Of a stretch of 64,000 nucleotides of DNA, positions 52,940 through 62,131 are shown in pieces. A program made the position numbers and the translations under genes. Position 1 is the first letter of the stretch. The number at the start of each line of letters is the position of its first letter. Under the pieces are notes generated by a model. The model was given only the letters and a program-made list of their open reading frames with translations, had not been told where the DNA came from and did not search any database. Source of the DNA: Streptomyces sp. CB03234 (GTDB lineage Bacteria > Actinomycetota > Actinomycetes > Streptomycetales > Streptomycetaceae); the NCBI RefSeq assembly GCF_001905885.1, contig NZ_LIYH01000009.1:186001-250000 (forward strand), read 5' to 3'.

Positions 52940-53562
52940 GTCGGTGCTCCGTAGCTCGGCGCCGGTGCCGGGGCCGGGTTGGTGTCCAGCAGGTGCTGGA
53001 CGAGGGTGACCAGGGTCTGGATTCCGGAGCTGGCGATCCGGGCGTCGCACAGGACGACCGGCACCTCCGGCTTGAGGTCGATCGCGGCCCGTACCTCGTC
53101 CGGTTCGTAGTGGTACGAGCCGTCGAACTCGTTCACGGCGACGAGGAACCGGATGCCGCGCCGTTCGAAGAAGTCCACCGCCGAGAACGACGCCTGGAGG
53201 CGCCGGGTGTCGGCGAGGACGACCGCGCCCAGGGCGCCCTCGGACAGCTCGTCCCACATGAACCAGAAGCGTTCCTGACCGGGCGTGCCGAAGAGGTAGA
53301 GCACATGCCGGTCGTCGAGGCCGATGCGGCCGAAGTCCATGGCGACCGTGGTGGTCGTCTTGCGCTCCACGCCCTCCAGGCTGTCGGTCGCGGCGCTCAC
53401 CGTGGTGAGCAGTTCCTCCGTACTCAGCGGTTCGATCTCGCTGACCGCCCCGACGAAGGTCGTCTTGCCGACCCCGAAGCCACCCGCGATGAGGATCTTC
53501 AGGGCGGTGGGGAAGAGGTCGTCGTGTCCGTGTCGGTCCTCAGAGCCGTCGTCGTAGGCCAT
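52936..53562 (-). CDS. cvnD: Conservon GTPase (CvnD)
   Basis: A 208-residue small GTPase. G1 is GGFGVGKTTFVGA, G3 DFGRIGLDD...GTPGQERFWFMW (GTPGQE), and NEFDG serves as the G4-like NxxD. Conservon GTPases form a membrane-linked complex with CvnA-C. It overlaps cvnC and the GAF gene. Confidence 0.93.
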   Translation of the reverse strand: MAYDDGSEDRHGHDDLFPTALKILIAGGFGVGKTTFVGAVSEIEPLSTEELLTTVSAATDSLEGVERKTTTTVAMDFGRIGLDDRHVLYLFGTPGQERFWFMWDELSEGALGAVVLADTRRLQASFSAVDFFERRGIRFLVAVNEFDGSYHYEPDEVRAAIDLKPEVPVVLCDARIASSGIQTLVTLVQHLLDTNPAPAPAPSYGAPT

Positions 53563-53911
53563 CGAGCACTGCCTCCAGCAAGGAACGGTCGGTGGGGGTG
53601 TCGTGGAGGCGGGGCGCCCGCGCAGTCAGCGCCCCGCAGTCCACGAGGTCCGAGAGCAGCACTTTGGTGACCACGGCGGGCAGCCGTAAGTGCGCCGCGA
53701 TCTCGGCCACCGAGGTCGGCCCGTCGCACAGCCCGAGGGCCATGGTGTGCTCGGGGCCGAGCTGCGCCTGGGGCGCCGTCCCGGTGGCCATCACCAAGGA
53801 GAGCAGGTCGAGTGGAGTCGTCGGCCGGGTGCGGCCGCCGCTCACCGTGTACGGGCGGATGAGCCGGCCGGCCGCGTCGTCGAGCCAGGGCCCGTCCTGT
53901 CGGCGCGGCAC
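53540..53911 (-). CDS. cvnC: Conservon DUF742 protein (CvnC)
   Basis: A 123-residue protein of the DUF742 type, with RLIRPYTVSGGRTRP at the N-terminus and a winged-helix-like segment TSVAEIAAHLRLPAVVTKVLLSDLVDCG near the middle (quoted parts: VAEIAAHLRLPAVV). Codon 75 is TTA (53687-53689), so its translation should need bldA. GTG start at 53911; overlaps cvnD by 23 nt. Confidence 0.92.
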   Translation of the reverse strand: MPRRQDGPWLDDAAGRLIRPYTVSGGRTRPTTPLDLLSLVMATGTAPQAQLGPEHTMALGLCDGPTSVAEIAAHLRLPAVVTKVLLSDLVDCGALTARAPRLHDTPTDRSLLEAVLDGLRRRL

Positions 53912-53914
53912 GGG

Positions 53915-54349
53915 TCAGCGTCCCGTGCCGCCCGGCGCCGCCGCCGCTTGTCTGGCCGGCGTGACCAGGTAGGGCCGTACGCTCTTCACCAGCATCGTCA
54001 TCTCGTACCCGAGGACCGCCGCGTCCGTCTCCCGCCCGGCGAGTACGGCCAGACAGGTGCCGGACCCGGCGGTGGAGACGAACAGCAGGGTGGAGTCCAG
54101 TTCGACGACCACCTGGCGGACCTCGCCGTCGTCGCCGAAGCGGCTGCCGGCGCTGCGGCCGAGGGAGTACAGGCCGGAGGCCAGGGCCGCCATGTGGTCG
54201 GCGCTGTCGGCGTCGAGGCCGTGCACCGCCTTCACCAGGCCGTCCGAGGAGAGCAGAACCGCGCTGCGGGTGTACGGCACCCGCTGGACCAGGCCGCTGA
54301 GCAGCCAGTCGAGATCCGAGGAATGGCCGGTCGGCACATCGCTCGCCAT
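53915..54349 (-). CDS. cvnB: Conservon roadblock/LC7 protein (CvnB)
   Basis: A 144-residue roadblock/MglB-like protein: DLDWLLSGLVQRVPYTRSAVLLSSDGLV, ADHMAALASGLYSLGRSAG and VRQVVVELDSTLLFVSTAG. Roadblock proteins regulate the partner GTPase. It starts 8 nt after the cvnA stop and ends 3 nt before the cvnC start. Confidence 0.93.
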   Translation of the reverse strand: MASDVPTGHSSDLDWLLSGLVQRVPYTRSAVLLSSDGLVKAVHGLDADSADHMAALASGLYSLGRSAGSRFGDDGEVRQVVVELDSTLLFVSTAGSGTCLAVLAGRETDAAVLGYEMTMLVKSVRPYLVTPARQAAAAPGGTGR

Positions 54350-54356
54350 GGTGCAT

Positions 54357-56146
54357 CTACTCCTTGTGCGCTTCGTCGTGTCGTTGCGGTTCCGGGGGTT
54401 CCGGGTGTTCGGGGTGTTCGGGGTGGTGCGCGTCCCGGGTGGCCGGGGGCATGGACTCGGCCAGGCCGATGCCGCGCCGGAAGGCCGCCATCAGGCCCGG
54501 GTCGTGCAGGGCGTGGTCATCGTTCTTCCGCGGGGCGGGCACGTCCCGCAGCTGCGGGACGAGGTGCTCCTGCGCACGCCGTTTGGGAAGTTGGGGGCGG
54601 CCCGGGGTGCCGGGTTCCGCCGCCGCGGGGTTCGGCCGGTCGGACCGCTCGCCGCGTACGGGCAGGGGCGCGTTGCCGCTGTGCTGGTGCGGGATCGCCG
54701 GCGGGTCGGTGGCCGCGTGGACCGGCTTGCGGTGCACGGGCTCGGGGACCGTGACCTCTGCGGGGATGCGCGGCGCGCGGCCTGTCCGGTGTCCGTCCTG
54801 GAGTTCTTCCGGGTGTGCCTCCTGGTGTCCCGCGTCGTGTACGGCCTCGTGTCCGGTCGTCGGCCGGCCGGCCTGGAGCCTGGCCTGCCGTTCGGCCGGG
54901 GTCAGCCCGTCCGGGTCGGCGCCGAGCAGGCCCTGGGGCAGGACCAGCACGGCTTGGACGCCGCCGTAGATGTTGGACTGGAGGCGTACGGCGATGCCGT
55001 GCCTGCGGGCGAGCGCCGAGACGACGAACAGCCCGATCCGGCCGTCCTGGAGCAGGTGCGCCACATTCACCTGATCGGGGTCGGTGAGCAGGGCGTTCAT
55101 CTTGTTCTGCTCGGTGACGGACATGCCCAGGCCCCGGTCCTCGACCTCGACGGCGAGGCCGGCCGTGACGTACTGCGCCCGCAGCAGCACCGGGGTGTGC
55201 GGCGCGGAGAACAGCGTGGCGTTCTCGACGAGTTCGGCGAGGAGGTGGATGACGTCGGCGACCGCGTGGCCGCGCAGGGTGCCGTCGATGGGCGGGACCA
55301 GCTTGACCCGCGGGTAGTGCTCGACCTCGGCGATGGAGGAACGCAGCACTTCGGTCATGGTGACGGGGTTGGACCACTGGCGGCGCGAGATGGCCCCGCC
55401 GAGGACGGCGAGGTTCTCGGCGTGCCTGCGGATGCGGGTGGCCAGGTGGTCGATGTGGAACAGGCCCTTGAGCAGTTCGGGGTCCTCGACCTCGTTCTCC
55501 AGCTCGTCCAGGAGCTGGATCTCGCGGTGGACCAGGGACTGCAGGCGACGGGCGAGGTTGACGAAGACCTCGACCTTCTGTTCGTTGCCGACACTGCTGG
55601 ACAGCCGGGACGCCTGGACGACGGTGGCCACCGCCACGTCGTGGGCCCGGCCCAGCTCGTCCGTCAGCTGGTCGAACTCGTCCCCGCCCACGGAAGGCGG
55701 CGGAACCTGACGGACAGGTGGGCGTTCCCCGCGGCGGAGCTGCTCGACCAGGGCGCGCAATTCGTTCTGGCCGCGTGCGCTGCGCCGCCGCAGGGCGTCG
55801 CAGCGGTCCAGTACGGCCGTGGCCGCGCGGTTCGCGCCCAGCACGGCCACGGCGACGGCGGCCACGGTGAGCGCCGCGGAGGCGGTGAGCGCGGTCCACA
55901 GGGCGGATGACGGGTGGGCACCGGTGGAGCGGAGATCGTGAAGAGCACGGCGGCCGCCCCGGCGAGCGCGACCACGACGGCCGGCAGCACGGCGGCACGC
56001 AGGAGTTGGGGGCGTATGCGGACTTCCGGTGAGGGGGACGAGGAGCGCGACCTCCCCGTGTACGACAGGTGACGGGCGCCTGGCCGGCCGTGCCGCCCGC
56101 CTTCACGGCGGTCCGGCCGCGCGGCGGGTGCGCGAAGTTGAGACAT
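54357..56146 (-). CDS. cvnA: Conservon sensor kinase (CvnA), frameshifted in this sequence
   Basis: The kinase part (from about 55920 down to 54357) has a HAMP-like/H-box segment FVNLARRLQSLVHREIQLLDELENE and HATPase motifs ELVENATLFS and DRGLGMS with IGLFVVSALARRHG. The N-terminal part, with the first membrane helix LLRAAVLPAVVVALAGAAAVLF, is in another frame (ATG 56146). Adding one base near 55926 joins the two and gives the expected two-helix N-terminus (second helix ALWTALTASAALTVAAVAVAVL split over the join). The C-terminal tail after ~330 is Pro/His-rich. Either a real frameshift or a one-base error; the rest of the operon looks intact. Confidence 0.88.
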
Positions 56147-56423
56147 CAGCGTCCTTGGTACGTGGGGCCCCAGGAACAGGATTCGGCGTACTAAACGGAT
56201 GTTCGGAGTCGGTACGGTGACGGGCGCGCCATGCGTCGCATGAGCCCGCCGTTGATCACCGGCAACACACGGTAGTCGTCAATCCGTCATGTGCGATGCG
56301 CAGTTGACAAACTTGCCCGCCAAGCGTCCCGCTCTGGTATGACGCCTCGCACGGCCGCCCGAAAACGGGGCCTGCCGACACGCCGTGCCGGCCCGCCCCG
56401 GATCGGCACCGCTCCGGATCGGC

Positions 56424-57380
56424 TCACCTCTGCGGACGGCGTCCGGCGGCGCGCGCGCTGAGGGTCGCCAGCTCGCTGAGGAGTTCGGGCGGACCGTCCA
56501 CCTCGAAGTCGGCGTCCAGGGCGAGGATGTGGAGGGCCAGCTGGTGAGGACTGTCGGCGCCGGCCTGGACCACGCAGCGTGCCTCGTCCAGCGGCTCGAC
56601 CCGGATCGCCGCCGGCACGCGTGCGGTGATCACCGGGGCCGGGGCGTGCACGGTGACCTCGGCCCGCCACTGCTGGAGCGCCGCGTCCACCCCGCGCGGC
56701 ACCAGGTCGTCGGGCGGCGCCTGCCGGGGAACGAACCGGGGTCCGAGCGGGACGCGCGGCTCGATCCGGTCCAGCCGGAACGTGCGCCAGTCGTCGCGCG
56801 CCAGGTCGAAGGCCACCAGGTACCAGCGGCGGCCGGTGCTGACCAGCCGGTACGGCTCCACCTCCCGTACGGTGGCGGCGCCGCCGTGGGTCCGGTAGTC
56901 GAAGCGCAGCCTCTGGTGGTCCCGGCAGGCGCCGGCGACGGTGGACAGCGTCTCGGGCGGGACGACGGGAGCCGCCGGGCCGCCCGGGGGGACGACCACG
57001 GTGTAGCCGTGCAGGGCCGCGACCCTGCGGCGCAGCCGGTCGGGCAGCACCTGCTCCAGCTTGGTCAGCGCGCGGGCCGAGGCCTCCGCGATACCCGCCA
57101 CGGTGCCGCCCGCCGCGGTACGCAGGCTCAGCGCGACCGCGACGGCCTCCTCCTCGTCCAGCAGCAGCGGCGGCAGCTTGGCCCCCGCGCCCAGCCGGTA
57201 GCCGCCGAGGGGGCCGGGCGTGGCGTGCACCGGGTAGCCCAGCGTGCGCAGTTTGCCGATGTCGTAACGGACGGTGCGGGCGCTGACCCGTAACCGCTCG
57301 GCGAGTTCGGCGCCGCTGAGCTCGGTACGGCTGTGCAGCAGGGACAGCAGCCGCAGCAGTCTCGCGGAGGTTTCCAGCAC
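56424..57380 (-). CDS. WYL-domain (YafY/DeoR-like) transcriptional regulator with TTA codon
   Basis: A 318-residue protein with an N-terminal HTH_11 (LSLLHSRTELSGAELAERLRVSARTVRYDI; quoted parts: ELSGAELAERLRVSARTV) and a WYL ligand domain (RLVSTGRRWYLVAFDLARDDWRTFRLDRI; part: GRRWYLVAFDLARDDW). Codon 30 is TTA (57291-57293). It is divergent from an NmrA-like oxidoreductase, with an inverted repeat between them, so it is probably its repressor. Confidence 0.9.
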   Translation of the reverse strand: MLETSARLLRLLSLLHSRTELSGAELAERLRVSARTVRYDIGKLRTLGYPVHATPGPLGGYRLGAGAKLPPLLLDEEEAVAVALSLRTAAGGTVAGIAEASARALTKLEQVLPDRLRRRVAALHGYTVVVPPGGPAAPVVPPETLSTVAGACRDHQRLRFDYRTHGGAATVREVEPYRLVSTGRRWYLVAFDLARDDWRTFRLDRIEPRVPLGPRFVPRQAPPDDLVPRGVDAALQQWRAEVTVHAPAPVITARVPAAIRVEPLDEARCVVQAGADSPHQLALHILALDADFEVDGPPELLSELATLSARAAGRRPQR

Positions 57381-57402
57381 GGATCGTTCCTCGCCGTCGA
57401 TC

Positions 57403-57421
57403 GCGGCAACTGGTTTGCCGC
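57403..57421. promoter_or_regulatory. Inverted repeat operator candidate for the WYL regulator
   Basis: GCGGCAA-CTGGT-TTGCCGC is a perfect 7-bp inverted repeat in the divergent promoter between the regulator (start 57380) and the NmrA-like gene (start 57502). Confidence 0.65.
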
Positions 57422-57501
57422 ATCACCTGAGATCGTCGGCTCGTGGGAGCGAAGGGAAACCCCACAGATCCCTTCGCCGGAAGACCTGTAAGGAGCAGTC
57501 C

Positions 57502-58341
57502 ATGATTCTGGTGACCGGGGCGACCGGGAACGTCGGCCGTCACGTGGTGGCGGAGCTGGCCGCGCGGGGGGAGAAGGCCCGCTTGCTGGTCCGGGACGCC
57601 GAGCGCGCACGGGCCTTGGAGGCCGTGGACGTGGTCGAGGGCGACCTCACCCGGCCGTGCACCCTGCCGGCGGCCCTGGACGGGGTCACCTCGGTGTTCC
57701 TCTTCGCCGTCCCCGGCAGCGGCCCCGCGTTCGTCGAGGCGGCCAGGAAGGCGGGGGTCCTGCGGGTGGTGATGCTGTCCTCCGACGCCGTCGAGGACTC
57801 GGTGGCCGAGCAGTCCAACCCGATCGCCGCCTACCACGCCGAGATCGAGCAGGCCCTCACGGGGTCGAACCTCCAGTGGACGCTGCTGCGTTCGTCCCAC
57901 ATGGCGACCAACGCCCTGTCCTGGGCCGGGCAGATCAGGACGGGCGACGTGGTACGCGGCCCGTACGCCGGGGCGGCCGCCGCGCCGGTCCACGAGGCCG
58001 ACCTCGCCGCCGTCGCGGTGCGCGCCCTGACCGGCGACGGCCACGCCGGGCGCACGTACCGGATCACCGGCCCCCAGTCGCTCACCGCCGCCGAGCAGGT
58101 GGCGCTGATCGGCGAGGCGCTGGGGCGGCCGCTGCGCTACGAGGAACTGCCGCCCGAGGCCGCCCGGGAGCAGATGGCCGCGTACGTCCCGGCGTTCCTG
58201 CTCGACACCCTCCTGAAGGGCTGGGCCGACTCGGTCGGCAGGGCCGCCGCCGTGACCACGGTGGTCGAGGAGGTCACCGGCCGCCCTGCCCGGACCTTCG
58301 CGCAGTGGGCCAGGGATCACGCCGCCGATTTCGCCGCCTGA
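57502..58341 (+). CDS. NmrA/NAD(P)-binding oxidoreductase or SDR-like sensor
   Basis: A 279-residue Rossmann protein of the NmrA/TMR type: N-terminal ILVTGATGNVGRHVV, FLFAVPGSGPAFVEAARKAGVLRVVMLSS and TYRITGPQSLTAAEQVALIGEALGR. Similar proteins are quinone oxidoreductases or azoreductase-like redox sensors. ATG 57502 has AAGGAG upstream. Under control of the divergent WYL regulator. Confidence 0.9.
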   Translation: MILVTGATGNVGRHVVAELAARGEKARLLVRDAERARALEAVDVVEGDLTRPCTLPAALDGVTSVFLFAVPGSGPAFVEAARKAGVLRVVMLSSDAVEDSVAEQSNPIAAYHAEIEQALTGSNLQWTLLRSSHMATNALSWAGQIRTGDVVRGPYAGAAAAPVHEADLAAVAVRALTGDGHAGRTYRITGPQSLTAAEQVALIGEALGRPLRYEELPPEAAREQMAAYVPAFLLDTLLKGWADSVGRAAAVTTVVEEVTGRPARTFAQWARDHAADFAA

Positions 58342-58443
58342 TCCGCCTGATCCGCACGATCCGCACGATCCGCACGATCCGCCCGGAACGGCCCGCGTGG
58401 CCCCCGGTTCCGCCACGGACCGGGGACCACGCGTACGCCGGCC

Positions 58444-58701
58444 TCAGGCGTACAGCCGACTGCGCAGGGAGCGCTCCGCCTCGCTCAGCGGTACGTCCGG
58501 CCGGAGCCGCTCGGGGTGGCCGGGCGGCGGCCCCTCGGCGTCGGGCAGGGGCGCTCGCCCCGGCTCGACGGAGCCGTTCGCCTGGCCGTACGGGACCGCG
58601 TACCGCGGCTCGTTCCCCACCGGGGGCAGGCCGGTCCAGTACCAGCCCAGGGCGATCAGCTCCACGTACACCTGCCGCAGGAAGCCGTGCACGACGCTCA
58701 T
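58444..58701 (-). CDS. Small protein coupled to the PKS acyltransferase (DUF6059-like)
   Basis: An 85-residue protein beginning MSVVHGFLRQVYVELIALGWYWTGLPP, then a proline/acid-rich tail. The first ~25 residues form one amphipathic or membrane-adjacent helix. It resembles small DUF6059-type proteins seen beside Streptomyces polyketide genes; that naming is tentative. ATG overlaps the acyltransferase TGA (ATGA at 58698-58701), so it is co-translated. Confidence 0.7.
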   Translation of the reverse strand: MSVVHGFLRQVYVELIALGWYWTGLPPVGNEPRYAVPYGQANGSVEPGRAPLPDAEGPPPGHPERLRPDVPLSEAERSLRSRLYA

Positions 58702-60488
58702 GAGCTCAGCGCCGGGGTCAGCAACCGGGGCTTGGGGCCGTACGAGCCGCCCGCCTGGTCCGCCTCGTCGCTCCAGGTCCACAGCCGGGAGAGGGCGACC
58801 GGGTCCAGGTCGTGCCCCTCGGTCCACAGCCGGGCGGCGGCCTTGAGCACCGACTGGCGGTCCGCCTCCCGGGTGCCGGGACGGGCCGGCAGCAGCGCGA
58901 CCGCGGCGCTCGCGCCCATCCGCACGGCGCGGTGGCGCCGGGCGAACGCGGTCAGGATCTGCCGGGGGCCCGCCTCGACCAGGAGCGTGTCCTCGACGGC
59001 GAGCAGGGACTCCAGGGCCTGCTTGAAGTACACCGGGTCGGTGACCTGGCGGGCCCAGAAGCGGGGGCTCAGCGCCTCCTCCGGCCGCATCAGCTCCCCG
59101 GTGTAGCCGGAGTACAGCGGAAGCGCCGGCTCACGGAACCGGATGCTCCCGTACAGCTCCTCCAGCTCGCCGGCGGCCGGCGCCATCGCCGGGGAGTGGA
59201 AGGGGACGGTGGCGGGCACGGCCACGGCCGTGTAGCCGTCGCCGCGCAGCCGCCGCTCCGTCTCGGCCAGCGGTCCGGCGGACCCGGCCAGCATCACCTG
59301 CTGCTCGGCGTTGACCGCGGCGATCGCCACGTCCGCGCCGAGGTAGGGGCGCAGTTGCGCCTCGGTGGCGGCGACGGCCAGCATGCCGCCGGCCGGGATC
59401 CGCTCCGCCGCGCGTACCCGGGCCAGCATCATCGCCGCCGCGTCGGAGAGCGAGACCACCCCCGCCAGGGTCGCGGCGACCAGCTCGCCGGCGCTGTGGC
59501 CGAGCAGGGCGGCGGGCCGCACGCCCCAGCTCAGCACCGTCCGGCCGAGCGCGTAGTCCACGGCGAACAGCAGCGGCTGGGCGCGTGCCGCCTCGTCGAC
59601 CGGGACCAGCGGGCGGCCCGTGGTGAGCCAGTCCTCCCGGATCAGCCGGCCCTCGTCGCCCATGTGGGACAGGACCGCGTCCATGGCGGCGGTGAACACC
59701 GGCTCGCGCCGGTACAGGCCGAGCGCCATCGCCGCGTGCTGGGAGCCCTGTCCGGGGAAGAGCAGGGCGACGGGGCGGGGGCTGCGGACGGTGACCGTGC
59801 CGGCCTTGTGCACGGCCGTGGCGGACAGCCGGGCGACGGTGACCACGGCCCCCCGCACCGGTCCCGGTGCGGCCCCGCAGGGCAGGGCGGTGGGCAGCGA
59901 GGGGAACGCCTCCACGTGCAACCCGCCGAGCATCGGGAGGAGTTCGCCGCGCACCCGGGCTTCGTCCTTGTCCCCCTTCCCCGACCACATCACCAGGCGG
60001 TGCGTGTCCGGGTCGGTGTGCCGGCCGCCGTAGCGCAGCGGACGCACCGGCGGGGTGGCGTCGGGGTCGGTCGTACCGGCGAAGTCCAGGACGCCGACGA
60101 TGTGGTCGTCGTCGGCGACGGCCTCGGCGGCCCGCCGTACCGCGTAGACGGTGATCGTGTCCGGGTGCGGCTCGCCGAAGCCGGCGACCAGCGCGAAGTC
60201 GGCGGTGCCGTCGTGGAGTTCCTGGTGGGCCCGGCTCAGGGCGCGGCCCGGGGAGGCGGCGGTGCGGACGGTGAAGCCCTCGTGTTCGGTGGGCAGTCCC
60301 GGTTCGGGTGCGGTGCCGCCGATGTAGACGACGGTGCGGACCGGCAGCTGCGACGGCGGGCGGCCGAAGGCGCGCAGCACCGCCGAGATCCCGGCTGCCG
60401 ACGCCACGACGGGCTCACGCTCGACCGTCGCCGGGCCCGGGCTGACGACCAGCCTGCGGATGACCGTGCTGTGCGCGGTGAGTGACAT
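58698..60488 (-). CDS. Malonyl-CoA:ACP acyltransferase with an unusual N-terminal domain
   Basis: A 596-residue protein. The C-terminal ~350 residues are an acyltransferase: PGQGSQ (246-250), GHSAGE with nucleophile Ser332, and VPFHSPAM with the catalytic His432. The first ~235 residues are not AT; they contain segments such as HQELHDGTADFALVAGFGE that faintly recall a ketosynthase/thiolase-type fold but lack its Cys-His-His set. The AT would load the ACP encoded just upstream. It is coupled to the ACP-KS genes of a type II polyketide synthase, where a dedicated AT is unusual. Confidence 0.85.
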   Translation of the reverse strand: MSLTAHSTVIRRLVVSPGPATVEREPVVASAAGISAVLRAFGRPPSQLPVRTVVYIGGTAPEPGLPTEHEGFTVRTAASPGRALSRAHQELHDGTADFALVAGFGEPHPDTITVYAVRRAAEAVADDDHIVGVLDFAGTTDPDATPPVRPLRYGGRHTDPDTHRLVMWSGKGDKDEARVRGELLPMLGGLHVEAFPSLPTALPCGAAPGPVRGAVVTVARLSATAVHKAGTVTVRSPRPVALLFPGQGSQHAAMALGLYRREPVFTAAMDAVLSHMGDEGRLIREDWLTTGRPLVPVDEAARAQPLLFAVDYALGRTVLSWGVRPAALLGHSAGELVAATLAGVVSLSDAAAMMLARVRAAERIPAGGMLAVAATEAQLRPYLGADVAIAAVNAEQQVMLAGSAGPLAETERRLRGDGYTAVAVPATVPFHSPAMAPAAGELEELYGSIRFREPALPLYSGYTGELMRPEEALSPRFWARQVTDPVYFKQALESLLAVEDTLLVEAGPRQILTAFARRHRAVRMGASAAVALLPARPGTREADRQSVLKAAARLWTEGHDLDPVALSRLWTWSDEADQAGGSYGPKPRLLTPALSS

Positions 60489-60605
60489 GGTTCCCCTCCT
60501 GATGTCAGGGGTTCGTACGCGTGGGTGCGCACGGATGACGGGGTGCGGCCGCCCCGCCGACGGGGGATGGAGGACGGGGCGGCCGCGGCTGGTGCGGCGC
60601 GGGCG

Positions 60606-60869
60606 TCAGGCGGCCTGGCCGGCGTTGATGAGCGCGAGCAGCGCACCCGGGGTCTCGGCGTCGACGACCGCGTCGTCGGGGATCACGATCCCGTACTCGC
60701 GCTGGATCTGGCCGATGACCTGGAGCAGCGCCAGCGAGTCGTACCCGAGGTCGATGAAGGGGGTGTCGATGACATCGCCGTCCAGGTCGATGCCCTCCTC
60801 CTCACCGGCGCTCTCGCGCAGCATGCGGGTGAGGTCGGCGAGGGTCACGGTGGTGGTCGTGGTGCTCAT
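60606..60869 (-). CDS. Acyl carrier protein of the type II PKS
   Basis: An 87-residue ACP with the phosphopantetheine site LGYDSLALLQV (Ser45), usual length and acidic surface. It lies between the KS-beta and AT genes of the cluster. ATG 60869. Confidence 0.95.
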   Translation of the reverse strand: MSTTTTTVTLADLTRMLRESAGEEEGIDLDGDVIDTPFIDLGYDSLALLQVIGQIQREYGIVIPDDAVVDAETPGALLALINAGQAA

Positions 60870-60913
60870 GGTGGTGTCCTTCCGAATCGGATGGTGAGGC
60901 GTGCGGGGCGAGT

Positions 60914-62131
60914 TCAGCCGGCACGGGTGACGACGAGGGCGGCGTTGAAGCCGCCGTAGCCGCGAGCCAGGACGAGGGCGTTGCGCAGATCCGCCTCCCG
61001 GGCCTCCGTGACCAGGTCGATCGGGTGTTCGGGAGCGGCCGCGGTCACCTTCGCGGTGGGCGGGATCACTCCGTCGCGCAGGGAGAGCAGTGCGGTGGCC
61101 GCGTCCAGCGCGCCCCCGCCGCCCAGGAGCCGCCCGGTCATCGACTTCGGCGCCGTGACGGGGACCGCGTGCGGGCCGAACAGTTCGGCCAGCGTCTCGG
61201 ATTCGGCCCGGTCCAGCTCGGGTACTCCGGAGCCGTCGGCGAACACCACGTCGATGTCGGTGGGGTCGAGCCCGGCGTCGGCGATGGCCTGCTCGGCGGC
61301 CCGCCGCAGCAGTTTGGGCCGGTCGGAACCGGGCGGCGGGTCGAGCGTGGCCGCGTAACCGGCGACCTCGCCGTAGACGGTCCGGGCCCCGCGCCGGGCG
61401 GCGGCTTCGGCGTCCTCCAGGATGAGGATCGCGCCGCCCTCTCCGGGGACGTATCCGCTCGCGTCGGCGGAGAAGGGCAGGAACGCCCGCTCCGGGTCGG
61501 TGACGGTGCTCAGCAGCCCGGTGGAGATCTGCGGCACCCAGCCCCAGGGGCACAGGGCCGCGTCGACTCCGCCGGTGAGGACCAGGGGGGTGCCCTTGCG
61601 GACGTACCGGCGGCCGTGGCCGATGGTGTCGATGCCGCCGGCCTGCTCGGTGACGAGGACGCCGCCCGGTCCGCGCATCTTGTGCCGGATGGATATCTGG
61701 CCGGTGTTGACGGCGTAGAACCAGGCGAAGGAGTGGTACGCGCTGACGTACTCCTTGCCCCTGTCCCACAGGTTCTGCAGCTCGCGCTGGCCGAACTCGA
61801 CCGCGCCGCCGGAGGCCGCGGTGACGACGCCCATGTCGTACTCGGGGATCGCCCCGAGGTCCACGCCCGCGTCCTCGATCGCCCATTCGGCGGCGGTGAG
61901 GGCGAGCCTCGTCATGTGGTCGGTCTGCGGCAGCAGCCGGCTGGGGATGTTGTCCTCGGCGACGTACCCGGGCACCTCGCCGGCGACCGTGGAGGGGTAC
62001 TGGGAGGGGTCGAAGCGGGTGATCCGGCCGAGGCCGGACTCGCCGGCCAGGGTGGCCTTCCAGTACTCCTCGGTGCCCAGGCCGTTGGGTGCCACGACGC
62101 CCAGGCCGGTCACGACCGTTCGCGCGCTCAC
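60914..62131 (-). CDS. Type II PKS ketosynthase beta / chain length factor
   Basis: A 405-residue thiolase-fold protein with the active-site Cys replaced by Gln163 in VLVTEQAGGIDT, the mark of a chain length factor. VVTAASGGAVEFGQRELQNLW and SKSMTGRLLGGGGALD-like (PKSMTGRLLGGGGALD) follow. It forms the heterodimer with KS-alpha that sets polyketide length and makes the initial decarboxylation. ATG overlaps the KS-alpha stop (ATGA). Confidence 0.95.
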   Translation of the reverse strand: MSARTVVTGLGVVAPNGLGTEEYWKATLAGESGLGRITRFDPSQYPSTVAGEVPGYVAEDNIPSRLLPQTDHMTRLALTAAEWAIEDAGVDLGAIPEYDMGVVTAASGGAVEFGQRELQNLWDRGKEYVSAYHSFAWFYAVNTGQISIRHKMRGPGGVLVTEQAGGIDTIGHGRRYVRKGTPLVLTGGVDAALCPWGWVPQISTGLLSTVTDPERAFLPFSADASGYVPGEGGAILILEDAEAAARRGARTVYGEVAGYAATLDPPPGSDRPKLLRRAAEQAIADAGLDPTDIDVVFADGSGVPELDRAESETLAELFGPHAVPVTAPKSMTGRLLGGGGALDAATALLSLRDGVIPPTAKVTAAAPEHPIDLVTEAREADLRNALVLARGYGGFNAALVVTRAG

